From Microbacterium horticulturae (GTDB taxonomy: Bacteria; Actinomycetota; Actinomycetes; Actinomycetales; Microbacteriaceae), in NCBI RefSeq assembly GCF_029094505.1, contig NZ_CP119108.1, forward strand, positions 2,356,001-2,420,000: a stretch of 64,000 nt of DNA, given 5' to 3'. Shown here in pieces: positions 26,488 through 35,093 of the stretch. Within the stretch, counting starts at the first letter, position 1, and each line of letters opens with the position of its first letter. The notes below the pieces were generated by a model. The model saw nothing but the letters and a program-made list of their open reading frames with translations. It was not told the origin of the DNA and did not search any database. Position numbers and translations under genes: made by a program.

Positions 26488-26811
26488 ATGTCGAACATCG
26501 AGATCCATCAGTCCCGCGAGGATGCCGCCAGCGCAGCCGCGCACGACCACGCCACGGAGTGCACGTGCGGCGAGGTCAACGAAGACCTTCCCGAGTTCGA
26601 CGTGCAGACCATTCCGCACGCGATCCGCCACCAGGCGATCTTCGGCGCGGTCGAGGCGCTGAAGCCGGGCGCGGGCCTGATCATCTCGGCGAATCACAAC
26701 CCGCTGCCGCTACTGGCTCAGCTCGAGGCGCGCTACGAGGACCGCTTCAGCACCAGCTACCTCGACCAGGGCCCCGACCGCTGGCGCATCCTCATCCGCA
26801 ACGCGGCGTGA
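26488..26811 (+). CDS. DUF2249-domain protein
   Basis: A 107-residue protein. A His/Cys-rich N-terminal part (HDHATECTCGEVNEDLPEFD) precedes a DUF2249 domain (about 36-105: VQTIPHAIRHQAIFGAVEALKPGAGLIISANHNPLPLLAQLE...). DUF2249 proteins often lie near nitrite/NO respiration genes and haemerythrin-like proteins; the molecular role is unknown. GGGAGAC lies 4-5 nt before the ATG. It diverges from the nirK operon and is followed by four 17 bp tandem repeats and a strong terminator. Confidence 0.85.
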   Translation: MSNIEIHQSREDAASAAAHDHATECTCGEVNEDLPEFDVQTIPHAIRHQAIFGAVEALKPGAGLIISANHNPLPLLAQLEARYEDRFSTSYLDQGPDRWRILIRNAA

Positions 26812-26875
26812 GAACTCGCGCGGCGTGAGAACGCGCGCAGCGTGAGAACGCGCGCGGCGTGAGAACTCGCGCGGG
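26808..26875 (+). repeat. Four 17 bp tandem repeats after the DUF2249 gene
   Basis: The units are variants of GTGAGAACTCGCGCGGC, at 26808, 26825, 26842 and 26859. The TGA stop of the DUF2249 gene lies in the first unit. The units differ by one or two bases. Confidence 0.9.
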
Positions 26876-26911
26876 CGGCGAACCCTTCCGAGCCGCCCGC
26901 GCGTCTGACGA

Positions 26912-26940
26912 CCCGCCCGGTGACCTGTCCACCGGGCGGG
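26912..26940 (+). terminator. Strong terminator after the DUF2249 gene
   Basis: CCCGCCCGGTG and CACCGGGCGGG form a perfect 11 bp stem around a 7 nt loop, followed by CCCTTCT. Confidence 0.8.
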
Positions 26941-27027
26941 CCCTTCTGCTCGTGCACGGCGTCGGGTACTGTCTCGTAATCTGTGTCATGCGCGACGTAT
27001 CGGGGCCCACGACGACGGCCTCTTTCG

Positions 27028-27123
27028 GTATTGAACTTCCCGTTCACACACCAGGTGCGCCCCTGCATGGGCGCGTCGGGGCGCGTCATGGCGGGCGGCG
27101 TATGTGAACAGGAAGTTCAATGC
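27028..27123. repeat. Type-2 palindromic element, copy 1
   Basis: The left arm TATTGAACTTCCCGTTCACA pairs with the right arm TGTGAACAGGAAGTTCAATG, with a GC-rich core of about 54 nt. A second copy with a different core lies at 43890-43964. Confidence 0.85.
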
Positions 27124-27260
27124 ACTTTTCGAGCGTTTCGGCGCCCCGCTTCGAGGCGCACGATCGGCCGCCTGATACCCAGCCTGCCGCATGGCCACCC
27201 CACACTCAGCCGTCCGCAAGGAGGACTGACGCCTCGCAGAAGCGCCGACATGGAGAAGGG

Positions 27261-27284
27261 GCGCCCCCGGAGGGACGCCCCACG
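27261..27284 (-). terminator. Probable hpf terminator
   Basis: GGGGCG (27261-27266) pairs with CGCCCC (27279-27284) and adjacent G/C bases extend the stem, shortly beyond the hpf stop. Confidence 0.55.
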
Positions 27285-27289
27285 TGCTG

Positions 27290-27955
27290 CTACGAAGCCA
27301 GCTCTGCCGACGGTGGTGCCGCGGCGGTCAGCGAGATCACGCCGTAATCCCAGCCCTTGCGGCGATAGACCACGCTCGGGTGGTCGGTGCGCGCATCGAT
27401 GAACAGGAAGAAGTCGTGCCCGACCAGCTCCATGCGGTCGACGGCGTCTTCGACCGTCATCCACTCCGGCTCGAACCGCTTGGTGCGGATCACGACGGGC
27501 GTGTAGTCCTCCTCCGGTTCTTCCCCTCTCACGAGCGGGATCTCACCGGTCGCGACCGCGCGCAGCACGTCGACGGATGCCGGCTGGAGGTCGACTCCCT
27601 CAAGCGAACCGGTTCCCTTGTCGAGCACAGCGCCGCGCGGTCGACGACGCGCATCCACGCGCTTCTCCTTCGCGCGCCGCACCTGCTCGGTGAGCTTGTC
27701 GACCGCCAGGTCGAGGGCGGTGAACTTGTCGCCGTCCACGGCCTCGGCCCTCACCACGGGAAGGCCCTTCCCACTCAGGGTGAGCTCGACGGTCGAGTCC
27801 TCCTTGTGGCCGTTGTGGTACGCCCTGTGGGTGACCTTCACGTCCATCTGCTGGGCACGCGGTGCCAGGTTCTCGATGCGGGTGGCCTTCTCGTCCACCA
27901 CGCCGCGGAACCGATCGGAGACGCTCACACCCACGCCGACGATGCTGGTTTCCAT
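27290..27955 (-). CDS. hpf: Long-form ribosome hibernation promoting factor
   Basis: A 221-residue protein. The N-terminal HPF/RaiA domain (about 1-105: METSIVGVGVSVSDRFRGVVDEKATRIENL) is joined by a linker to the C-terminal dimerisation domain (about 160-215: VIRTKRFEPEWMTVEDAVDRMELVGHDFFLFIDART). The long form drives 100S ribosome dimers in stationary phase. AAGGAGGT lies 6 nt before ATG 27955, one of the strongest ribosome binding sites in the window. GGGTG-T-CACCC at 28038-28048 is a small upstream palindrome of unknown role. Confidence 0.95.
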   Translation of the reverse strand: METSIVGVGVSVSDRFRGVVDEKATRIENLAPRAQQMDVKVTHRAYHNGHKEDSTVELTLSGKGLPVVRAEAVDGDKFTALDLAVDKLTEQVRRAKEKRVDARRRPRGAVLDKGTGSLEGVDLQPASVDVLRAVATGEIPLVRGEEPEEDYTPVVIRTKRFEPEWMTVEDAVDRMELVGHDFFLFIDARTDHPSVVYRRKGWDYGVISLTAAAPPSAELAS

Positions 27956-28108
27956 CCCTGACCTCCTTGTTCCGGTCCCCCCGGTCAAGGGCGGACCTGA
28001 GTCGCCTTGTGTCTCCCAACCTAGTCCGCAGGCCTCCGGGTGTCACCCCTCCGATCGACGTGAGAAATGTCGGCGTTCGCCCAGAGCCGGAAATGCGGAA
28101 TGGATGCC

Positions 28109-28741
28109 TCAGCCCGCCGTATCGGGAAAGTGTCGCGGCGTCGCCGCCACCGTCACTGCCGCCCGCACGTGCGCCCCCGCCGTGCGCAGGGCCCGAGCCG
28201 CCTCGACCAGGGTCGCGCCCGTCGTGACGACGTCGTCGACGACGATCACCTCCAGTCCGTCGAGCCGCCGCGTCGCCTGCAGGCTGCCGGTGACATTGTC
28301 AGCGCGGGCCGTGCGCGACAGCCCGCGCTGGTCTGCCGTCGCGCGCACGATGCGCAGTGCGCGCACCGGACGGACCCCGGCCCTCCGTGCCAGCAGCTCG
28401 GCGACGCGGTAACCGCGGCGGCGCATCGCGGCGCGCGAGGTCGGCACCGGCACCACCACGCCGGGCACTTCGCCCAGCGCCGCCGCGAGCGCCGGGGCGA
28501 ATGCCCGTGCGAGCGAAGTGCGCCCCTCCTCCTTCAGTGCGCGCAGCACGCGCGCCGGCACCCCGGCGAACGGCAGTGCGCTGCGCACGGTGAGCCCGTC
28601 GGCCAGCACCTGCTTCACCACCTGCGGGTGCAGCATCCCGCGACAGGTATCGCATAGCGCGATGTCGGGCTGCCCGCACCCCGCGCACTCCACCGGAAAC
28701 GCGAGAGCGAGCGCCTGCGCGCAGGCGGCGCGCACCGGCAT
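28109..28741 (-). CDS. comF: ComF-family phosphoribosyltransferase-like protein
   Basis: A 210-residue protein. An N-terminal zinc finger CAGC...CDTC (about 18-35) precedes a phosphoribosyltransferase fold ending with the PRPP-loop signature VIVVDDVVTTGATL (near 172-185). ComF proteins act in DNA uptake in competent bacteria, but in Actinobacteria the role is unclear. ATG 28741 has GAGG 6-7 nt upstream; a GTG at 28780 would add 13 residues. It lies between hpf and lpqB as in mycobacteria. Confidence 0.85.
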   Translation of the reverse strand: MPVRAACAQALALAFPVECAGCGQPDIALCDTCRGMLHPQVVKQVLADGLTVRSALPFAGVPARVLRALKEEGRTSLARAFAPALAAALGEVPGVVVPVPTSRAAMRRRGYRVAELLARRAGVRPVRALRIVRATADQRGLSRTARADNVTGSLQATRRLDGLEVIVVDDVVTTGATLVEAARALRTAGAHVRAAVTVAATPRHFPDTAG

Positions 28742-28840
28742 CCACACCTCGTCCACGTCTCGATGGTGCCCGCCGCGCACCCGCGCGCGGGGCTCGGTCC
28801 CGCAATCTGTGGAGAACGCCGTGCCTGGGGAGGAACCGAC

Positions 28841-30532
28841 TCATCCCTGCGACGGTGGAATGCCCTGCGCCTCGCCGAGCACGCGGACCCCGGCGCCGGC
28901 CTTCTCCCAGTTCGAGCCCCGCTGAGAGTACAGCGTGCCGTCGTCACCGAGCAGGCGCACCGTCGTGCCGGTCGTGCCCGCGATGGTCACGGCGTCGTCG
29001 GGCGCGCTCGTCGAGGTGGCCGGGCCCGACACGGTCTGCTGCACCACGATGGTGTCACCGCCCGTCCCCGCCACGGCACCCAATGTGGTGTCGCTGAGCC
29101 ACGTCAGCGACACTCCGGCGTGCGGGAGGGTGCCCAGCGTCGTCGAGTCTCCGAGCGAGGTCGGCACGCCGTTCTGATCACGGACGATGCCCGCGATCTC
29201 GATCGTCGACTGGCCGCCGACCGTGACGATCGCCGCCAACCGCGTACCGTCACGCGAGAGCGCCATCGCCGTCACCCGCGACGCGTTCGACCACGCGCCG
29301 GCGATCTTGACGCCGTTGCCGTCCGGCGCGTACGCGATCAGTGCGTGCGGATCGGCCGACGGCACGCTCCAGATGTAGTTCTGCGGGTCGACCACGGGAT
29401 CGACCAGGCCCGATCGGCGGTCGAGAACGGCTCCCCCGCCCGTCGACGACGCCCGCGCGACGGCCCCATCGCCGGTGCGCACCGCGGCGGTCGTGTAGTC
29501 CGCCGATAGTTGTGCGGATACCGGATGCAGCTTGGCCACCGCATCGCTGACGCCCTTCACCGCTTCGACGTCACCGCCCGACGCGAGGAAGCCGAAGGCC
29601 TTGTCGGTCTGCACGAGCGCACGCGGGTCGATGCGGGTGGAGCGGGTCGAGACGGGCTGGGCGGTCAGCGGACTGGAGTTGTACTCCATCGCCACGTCGG
29701 AGATGCCCGCCGCCGTCATGCTGTACACGAGCTGCGTCTGCATACGGTCGAGGGTCTGACGGTCCAGCGACAGCGCCGCGCGGGTCAGGCCCACCCGCCC
29801 GGTGCTGCCGGTGACCGACACCGACACCGGGTCGAGCGACACGTCGTCTGTGAACGCCGAGACCACGCTGCCCGCCAGCCAGCTGCTGGGTTTGCCGTCG
29901 ATGAGCGCCGTGGCGATGCGCGTGGGCGCATTGATCGACGGGAACCACCGCATGTCGGGCACGAGGTAGCGCCATGCGGGGTCGAAGTACATCAGCGGGT
30001 ACTGGTGGAAGACGCTCGCGAACTGGTCGACGCCCAGCACTATTCCGTCGGGGGCCTTGCTGATGCGCCACTGTCCCTCGACCTTGGCCAGCTCGAACGA
30101 CAGCGGAGTCTGCCCGCCGTCGGAGGTCTTGTACACGCCGTCGGCGTCGACGGTGGCCTGCTGCGTCACCGTCAGCACGACGTGGCCGTCGTCGGTGGCG
30201 ACGTACGAACGCGCCGAACGGTCGTCGATGGTGGTCGTCGCGCTCGGGTTCCACTTGCCCTGGAACGACGGCGCCAGGTACAGCTGGGCGATGGCCCAGT
30301 TGCTCTCCGGGCCGATGCCCGCGTCGATGAAGCCCTGCACTATCTGCTCGGGCGAGGCCCCGTCCTGCGGCTTGACCGGCACATACGAGAAGTCGGGCGG
30401 CGCGACCGCGCCCGGCTGGAGACCTGCGAACACCGGGCCCGACGTCGGCAGCCCGGCGCACGCCGAGAGCATGACGGCCAACGCGGCCGCCATCGCGACC
30501 GCCGCGGCCCGGTGCAGCATCCCCCGTCTCAT
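28841..30532 (-). CDS. lpqB: Lipoprotein LpqB
   Basis: A 563-residue lipoprotein. The signal peptide ends with lipobox LSAC (lipidated Cys25). A GerMN-like domain (about 200-320) and a C-terminal beta-propeller-like region follow. LpqB is known to work with the MtrAB two-component system and affects its phosphorylation state. The ATG overlaps the mtrB stop by ATGA, so mtrA-mtrB-lpqB form one operon. Confidence 0.95.
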   Translation of the reverse strand: MRRGMLHRAAAVAMAAALAVMLSACAGLPTSGPVFAGLQPGAVAPPDFSYVPVKPQDGASPEQIVQGFIDAGIGPESNWAIAQLYLAPSFQGKWNPSATTTIDDRSARSYVATDDGHVVLTVTQQATVDADGVYKTSDGGQTPLSFELAKVEGQWRISKAPDGIVLGVDQFASVFHQYPLMYFDPAWRYLVPDMRWFPSINAPTRIATALIDGKPSSWLAGSVVSAFTDDVSLDPVSVSVTGSTGRVGLTRAALSLDRQTLDRMQTQLVYSMTAAGISDVAMEYNSSPLTAQPVSTRSTRIDPRALVQTDKAFGFLASGGDVEAVKGVSDAVAKLHPVSAQLSADYTTAAVRTGDGAVARASSTGGGAVLDRRSGLVDPVVDPQNYIWSVPSADPHALIAYAPDGNGVKIAGAWSNASRVTAMALSRDGTRLAAIVTVGGQSTIEIAGIVRDQNGVPTSLGDSTTLGTLPHAGVSLTWLSDTTLGAVAGTGGDTIVVQQTVSGPATSTSAPDDAVTIAGTTGTTVRLLGDDGTLYSQRGSNWEKAGAGVRVLGEAQGIPPSQG

Positions 30533-32217
30533 GCGTCCCCTCCGTCCATCGGCCGGCTCACGATGATGGGCTGGGTGAGGCCGAGGTCATCCGTCGCCTC
30601 GTCACCCGGGTCGGTGGGCAGCGGCGAGCCCGCCTCCACCGGATGCGACCCGCGCGGCAACGTGAGCACGAAGTTCGACCCGTATCCGGGACGCGACCAG
30701 ACCGCCAGCGTGCCGCGGTGCAGCGTCGCGTCGCCCAGCGAGATCGACAGCCCCAAGCCGGTGCCGCCGATCGTGCGCTTGCGCGACGGGTCGGCGCGCC
30801 AGAATCGGTCGAACACGCGCTCGGCATCGGCCTCGGTCATGCCCATCCCGTAGTCGCGCACCGCCAGCGCCACCGCCTGCTGATTGCTGTCGACGGTCAC
30901 CACGATGGGTTTGCCCTCACCGTGCTCGATCGCGTTGCCGAGCAGGTTGCGCACTATTCGCCGGATCCGGCGCGGGTCCATGTCGACCGGCGAATACCCG
31001 CCCGGCGCCACGAGCCGCACATCGCTCCCGTGCTGCTCGGCCAGTTGCTGCATCGAGGCGATCACGTCTTCGGCGAGCCGGGCCAGACTCGTCGGCTCGA
31101 GCTCGAGCTGCACCGATCCGGCGTCGTACCGGCTGATCTCCAGCAGGTCGGTCAGCAGCACCTCGAACCGCTGCACCTGGGCGTGCAGCAGCTCGGTCGC
31201 GCGCGCTGTGGTCGGGTCGAACTCGTCGCGGTGGTCGTTGAGCATGTCGGTCGCCAGCCGGATCGTCGTCAGCGGTGTGCGCAGCTCATGCGAGACGTCC
31301 GACACGAAGCGCTGCTGCACGAGCGAGAGCTCGGCCAGCTGGTTGATCTGGGATTGGATGCTGTCGGCCATGGCGTTGAACGAGCGGCCGAGGGTCGCCA
31401 GCTCGTCTTCGCCGCGCACGCGCAGGCGCACCCCGAGATCGCCCGCGGCCAACTGCGCACTCGTGTCGGCGGCTTCGCGGATCGGGGTGGTCACCGCACG
31501 GAGCGTGAACCAGGCGATGGCGCCGATGAGCACGACCAGCGCCGACCCGACGATCCACAGCGTCGCCTGCACGAAACTCAGCGTCGACGACGCGTCGTCG
31601 AGGTCATAGGCGAGGTACAGCTCGTACGGACCGATGTCGGGCACCACGATCTGCTGGCCGACGACGATGCCGGGGCGCACGCTGTCGTCGGGCCCGGGCA
31701 GGGCGATCGACTGCGCCCACTGCTTGTCGACCGAGCCGGAGTCACGCACGTGCTTGCGCAGCTCAGCCGAGATCATGCTCTCGGTCAGTCCCCCCGAGCG
31801 GAACCCGGGGGGCGCCAGCTGCGAGGGCGTCGCGTCCACCCGGATCGCGAGAGTCATGTCGGTCGCCGACTGCTGCGAGAGAGGACCCTGGATGCTGGTG
31901 AGCAGATTCTGCACCTGGACGGGGTCGTCTTGCACCACGGCGTTGTCGAGCGTCGACTGCGCGCTGTCGACCGCGCGGCGCGCGTCGGTGAGCGCCTGCG
32001 TCTTGCGCGACTCGAACAGGTCGTTCTGAATCGCCAGGGCCATCCACACGCAGGCGATGATGATCGTCAGCGCGGTCAGCACGAGGGTGATGACGACGGT
32101 GCGGAAGCGCAGAGAGCGGCGCCAGAGCGTGCCGATGCGCTCCGCGCGCGCCCGCCACCATGCGCCGTCCCGCCAGGTGACGGAACGGCCGGCGACGGTC
32201 ACCGCTGCCGTGGGCAC
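30529..32217 (-). CDS. mtrB: Sensor histidine kinase MtrB
   Basis: A 562-residue kinase. It has two membrane helices (about 33-60 and 225-245) enclosing an extracytoplasmic sensor, a HAMP domain (about 245-300), the H-box SDVSHELRTPL (near 324), the N-box NLLGNAIEHG, and FDRFWRAD and GGTGLGLS motifs. With MtrA it controls cell-wall hydrolases and division. I chose GTG 32217 because it lies 16 nt past the mtrA stop and gives the usual length; a longer frame reaches into mtrA. Confidence 0.95.
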   Translation of the reverse strand: MPTAAVTVAGRSVTWRDGAWWRARAERIGTLWRRSLRFRTVVITLVLTALTIIIACVWMALAIQNDLFESRKTQALTDARRAVDSAQSTLDNAVVQDDPVQVQNLLTSIQGPLSQQSATDMTLAIRVDATPSQLAPPGFRSGGLTESMISAELRKHVRDSGSVDKQWAQSIALPGPDDSVRPGIVVGQQIVVPDIGPYELYLAYDLDDASSTLSFVQATLWIVGSALVVLIGAIAWFTLRAVTTPIREAADTSAQLAAGDLGVRLRVRGEDELATLGRSFNAMADSIQSQINQLAELSLVQQRFVSDVSHELRTPLTTIRLATDMLNDHRDEFDPTTARATELLHAQVQRFEVLLTDLLEISRYDAGSVQLELEPTSLARLAEDVIASMQQLAEQHGSDVRLVAPGGYSPVDMDPRRIRRIVRNLLGNAIEHGEGKPIVVTVDSNQQAVALAVRDYGMGMTEADAERVFDRFWRADPSRKRTIGGTGLGLSISLGDATLHRGTLAVWSRPGYGSNFVLTLPRGSHPVEAGSPLPTDPGDEATDDLGLTQPIIVSRPMDGGDA

Positions 32218-32233
32218 GTGGGCACCCCGCGCC

Positions 32234-32914
32234 TCACACGATGGCGCCGGCGCGATAGCCGACGCCGCGCACGGTGGTGACGATCTTCGGATTGTCGGGG
32301 TCGAGCTCGACCTTCGCACGGAGCCGCTGCACGTGCACGTTGACCAGCCGGGTGTCGGCCTTGTAGTGGTACCCCCACACCTGCTCGAGCAGCATCTCGC
32401 GCGAGAAGACCTGCTGCGGCTTCGATGCGAGCGCCACGAGCAGCTCGAACTCCAGCGGTGTCAGGGCTATCGAGGACTGGCCCCGGCGCACCTCGTGGGC
32501 CGCGACATCCACCTGCAGATCACCGATGCGCAGCATCTCGGACTCGGGCTGGGCACCGGGTCGCAGCCGGGTGCGGATGCGCGCGACGAGCTCTTTGGGA
32601 TTGAACGGCTTGACGATGTAGTCATCGGCGCCCGACTCGAGCCCGCGCACCACATCGGCCGTGTCGGCGCGGGCGGTGAGCATGATGATCGGAACGCCCG
32701 ATTCCGCGCGGATGCGCGTGCAGATCTCGATGCCGTCCATGCCGGGCAGCATCAAGTCGAGCAGGATGAGATCGGGCCGGTGCGCACGCCACTCCTGGAC
32801 GGCGGTGGCGCCGTCGGCGCAGAAGAAGGTCTCGAACCCCTCCGTGCGCAACACGATGCCGATCATCTCCGCGAGCGCGGTGTCGTCGTCGACCACCAGG
32901 ATTCGAGAAGTCAT
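32234..32914 (-). CDS. mtrA: Response regulator MtrA (OmpR family)
   Basis: A 226-residue regulator. The receiver domain has DDD at 9-11, phosphoacceptor D53 in LLDLMLPG, T80 region MLTARAD and K102 region VKPFNP. The C-terminal winged helix ends RVVTTVRGVGYRAG-like, here KIVTTVRGVGYRAGAIV. The sequence is almost family-standard. No clear Shine-Dalgarno precedes ATG 32914. It diverges from the membrane-protein cluster starting at 33085. Confidence 0.97.
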   Translation of the reverse strand: MTSRILVVDDDTALAEMIGIVLRTEGFETFFCADGATAVQEWRAHRPDLILLDLMLPGMDGIEICTRIRAESGVPIIMLTARADTADVVRGLESGADDYIVKPFNPKELVARIRTRLRPGAQPESEMLRIGDLQVDVAAHEVRRGQSSIALTPLEFELLVALASKPQQVFSREMLLEQVWGYHYKADTRLVNVHVQRLRAKVELDPDNPKIVTTVRGVGYRAGAIV

Positions 32915-33084
32915 GTGAACGCGTTTCGTCCTTCATCCGGCGCGGCCATACCGCGGCACGTACCGGCGGCGCAGTCCCCGACCGCCTGAACACAGCGTAG
33001 CCGAGCACGGCCCGGGATTGTCCGCGCCCGCGCGCGGGTGTGACACGATGGGTTCTCGGGCCCGCCCGAGCACGAGGAGACTCT

Positions 33085-34437
33085 GTGACCGCCTATCCCA
33101 CCTGGACCCCGGCATCCCGTCCCGGCATCATCCCGCTGCAGCCTCTGAGCTTCGGCACCGTGTTGGGGCGCTCGTTCAGCGCCCTGCGGCACAACCCGCG
33201 GGTCCTGCTGGGATTCGCGCTCGTCGTGCAGGTGCTGGCGACGCTCCTGGTGGTCGCCGTCGTGGCGGGGACCTCGTTCTGGGCCTTCAGCCGGCTGCAG
33301 AACATCCCGACGACCTCGCCCGATTACGACACGATCACCGCCGGCTCGGTCGGCATCGTCCTGGTGGTGTCGGGGCTGGCCGGTCTTGTCGCTGCGGCGC
33401 TGCAGACGCTCGTACAGGCGGTCGTGGTGATGGATGTCGCGCGCGGCGCTGTCGCCGAGCGTGCGCCCCTGCGCGAGCTGTGGCAAAACGTGAAGCCGGT
33501 GCTGTGGCGCCTGATCGGATACACGCTGCTGCTCACGGCCGCCCTCGTCCTGGGCATCGGGATCGTCGTGGGCATCGTCATCGGGGTCAGCACGCTCTCG
33601 CCCCTCGCGGGAATCCTGCTCACCGTGCTCGCCGTGCTCGGAGCCATCCCGCTGCTGCTGTGGCTGTCGACCAAGCTGCTGCTCACCGCGCCCGCCATCG
33701 TGCTCGAGCACGCCACGATCCGCGGCGGTATAGCCCGCTCGTGGCGGCTGAGCCGCGGACGGTTCTGGCCGATGCTGGGTGTGCTCGTGATCGTGCAGGT
33801 GATCTTCAGCGCCGTCGCATATGCGATCTCGATGCCGTTCAGCCTGCTCGGCAGTCTTGCCGGCAGCGTGATCGCCCCCACCGGAGACGCCAACACGCAG
33901 ACCATCATCACCATGGTGGTCGCCCTGGCACTGCCGGAGATGGTCTCGCTGGTCGTCGGTTCGGTGTCGGCCGTCGTGCAGGCGACCGCGGCGTCGCTGC
34001 TGTACATCGACGCGCGCATGCGCAAGGAGGGGCTCGACCTCGACCTGCTCTCGTACGTCGAGCGGCGCGACGCGGGCGGCGCAGGGCTGCCCGACCCGTT
34101 CCGCGCCAACATCGGGCGCGAACTGCTTCGCGCGCCGCTCGGCTACATGCCCGCCGCCTACCCGCCCGCATACGGGCAACCCCCGTCTGGGCAGCCGCCA
34201 TACGGGCAGCAGCCGTACGGGCAGCCGTCGTATGGACAACCGCCGTACGGGCAGCCCCCGTATGGGCAGCCGCCGTACGGGCAACCGCCGTACGGCCAAC
34301 AGCCGCCCGCCGCGGCCTATCCCCCGCCGCAGCCACCGCAGGTCCCCGAGCGCGGGGAGCGAGACGAAGGGCCGGTCCCGCCGGCGCCCGACCCGACGCA
34401 GTGGACCGCCCCCGGAGGGCCCACTCCCCCCGAATGA
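33085..34437 (+). CDS. Polytopic membrane protein with YGQPP-repeat tail
   Basis: A 450-residue protein. Six to seven membrane helices (about 35-330) resemble the membrane domain found with glycerophosphodiester phosphodiesterases (DUF7544-like). The cytoplasmic tail carries nine pentapeptides of the YGQPP type (nucleotides 34171-34305) and ends proline-rich. It leads the DUF4129-DUF4350-MoxR-DUF58 cluster. GTG 33085 has GAGGAGA 5 nt upstream; the in-frame ATG at 33040 lacks one. The stop overlaps the next start (ATGA). Confidence 0.8.
   Translation: MTAYPTWTPASRPGIIPLQPLSFGTVLGRSFSALRHNPRVLLGFALVVQVLATLLVVAVVAGTSFWAFSRLQNIPTTSPDYDTITAGSVGIVLVVSGLAGLVAAALQTLVQAVVVMDVARGAVAERAPLRELWQNVKPVLWRLIGYTLLLTAALVLGIGIVVGIVIGVSTLSPLAGILLTVLAVLGAIPLLLWLSTKLLLTAPAIVLEHATIRGGIARSWRLSRGRFWPMLGVLVIVQVIFSAVAYAISMPFSLLGSLAGSVIAPTGDANTQTIITMVVALALPEMVSLVVGSVSAVVQATAASLLYIDARMRKEGLDLDLLSYVERRDAGGAGLPDPFRANIGRELLRAPLGYMPAAYPPAYGQPPSGQPPYGQQPYGQPSYGQPPYGQPPYGQPPYGQPPYGQQPPAAAYPPPQPPQVPERGERDEGPVPPAPDPTQWTAPGGPTPPE
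34171..34305 (+). repeat. Nine 15 bp coding repeats (YGQPP)
   Basis: Nine consecutive 15 bp units of the TACGGGCAGCCGCCG type encode [20 protein letters not shown], then mostly YGQPP. Copy number could vary between strains by slippage. Confidence 0.9.
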
Positions 34438-35093
34438 TCCTCTTCCCCTTCGATCCCGAGCAGCCGCCGCTGACGCCCGATGGCGATCAGGCACGCCGGT
34501 GGGCAGAGCGCGAGCTCAGCGACCCGGCGTATGCGGCTGCGCACCCGACCCCGATCGACCGCATCGCCCGGGCCGTGCAGGAGTTCTTCGAGCGCCTGTT
34601 CAACTCCCACGTCGATACGACGCTCGGTCTCTGGCTGGCCGTCGCCATCGCCGTCGTCCTGCTGGCACTCATCGTCGCGGCGGTCATCTTCTCCGGACGT
34701 TCGCGTCTGTCGCGGCGCGCCGCTCCCACCGCGCACGATCTGTTCGGCGACAGCGAGACCCGCACCGCCGCGCAGTTGCGCCGTGCCGCGGCATCCGCCG
34801 CCTCCTCCGGTGACTTCGATGAGGCGGTGATCCTGCGCTTCCGCGCCCTCGCCCTCGGACTCGTCGAGCGCGAGCTGGTCGAGCTCGTGCCCGGCGCGAC
34901 CGTGCACGCCTTCGCGCGGCGCGCGGGCGATCTGTTCCCCGACCAGGGAGAACGGATGGATGCCGCAGCCGCCGTCTTCGACGATGTGCGGTACCTGCGA
35001 CGTGGCGGCACCGCCGACGGCTATGCGCTCATCGCGGCTGTCGACGATGCCGTGCGCGGGCGCAGCGTGCCGTCACCGGAGCCCGTCCGGTGA
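34434..35093 (+). CDS. DUF4129-domain membrane protein
   Basis: A 219-residue protein with one membrane helix (about 63-86) and a C-terminal DUF4129 domain (about 125-195: [28 protein letters not shown]...TVHAFARRA). DUF4129 proteins typically lie with MoxR and DUF58 genes, as here. It overlaps both neighbours (ATGA at the start, GTGA at the end), so the cluster is translationally coupled. Function is unknown. Confidence 0.85.
   Translation: MILFPFDPEQPPLTPDGDQARRWAERELSDPAYAAAHPTPIDRIARAVQEFFERLFNSHVDTTLGLWLAVAIAVVLLALIVAAVIFSGRSRLSRRAAPTAHDLFGDSETRTAAQLRRAAASAASSGDFDEAVILRFRALALGLVERELVELVPGATVHAFARRAGDLFPDQGERMDAAAAVFDDVRYLRRGGTADGYALIAAVDDAVRGRSVPSPEPVR

Larger units (their letters stand above)
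26812..27289. other. Intergenic region between DUF2249 gene and hpf
   Basis: This 478 nt stretch contains the rest of the 17 bp tandem repeats, the terminator at 26912-26940, a type-2 palindromic element (27028-27123) and the hpf terminator (27261-27284). No gene is evident. Confidence 0.7.
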
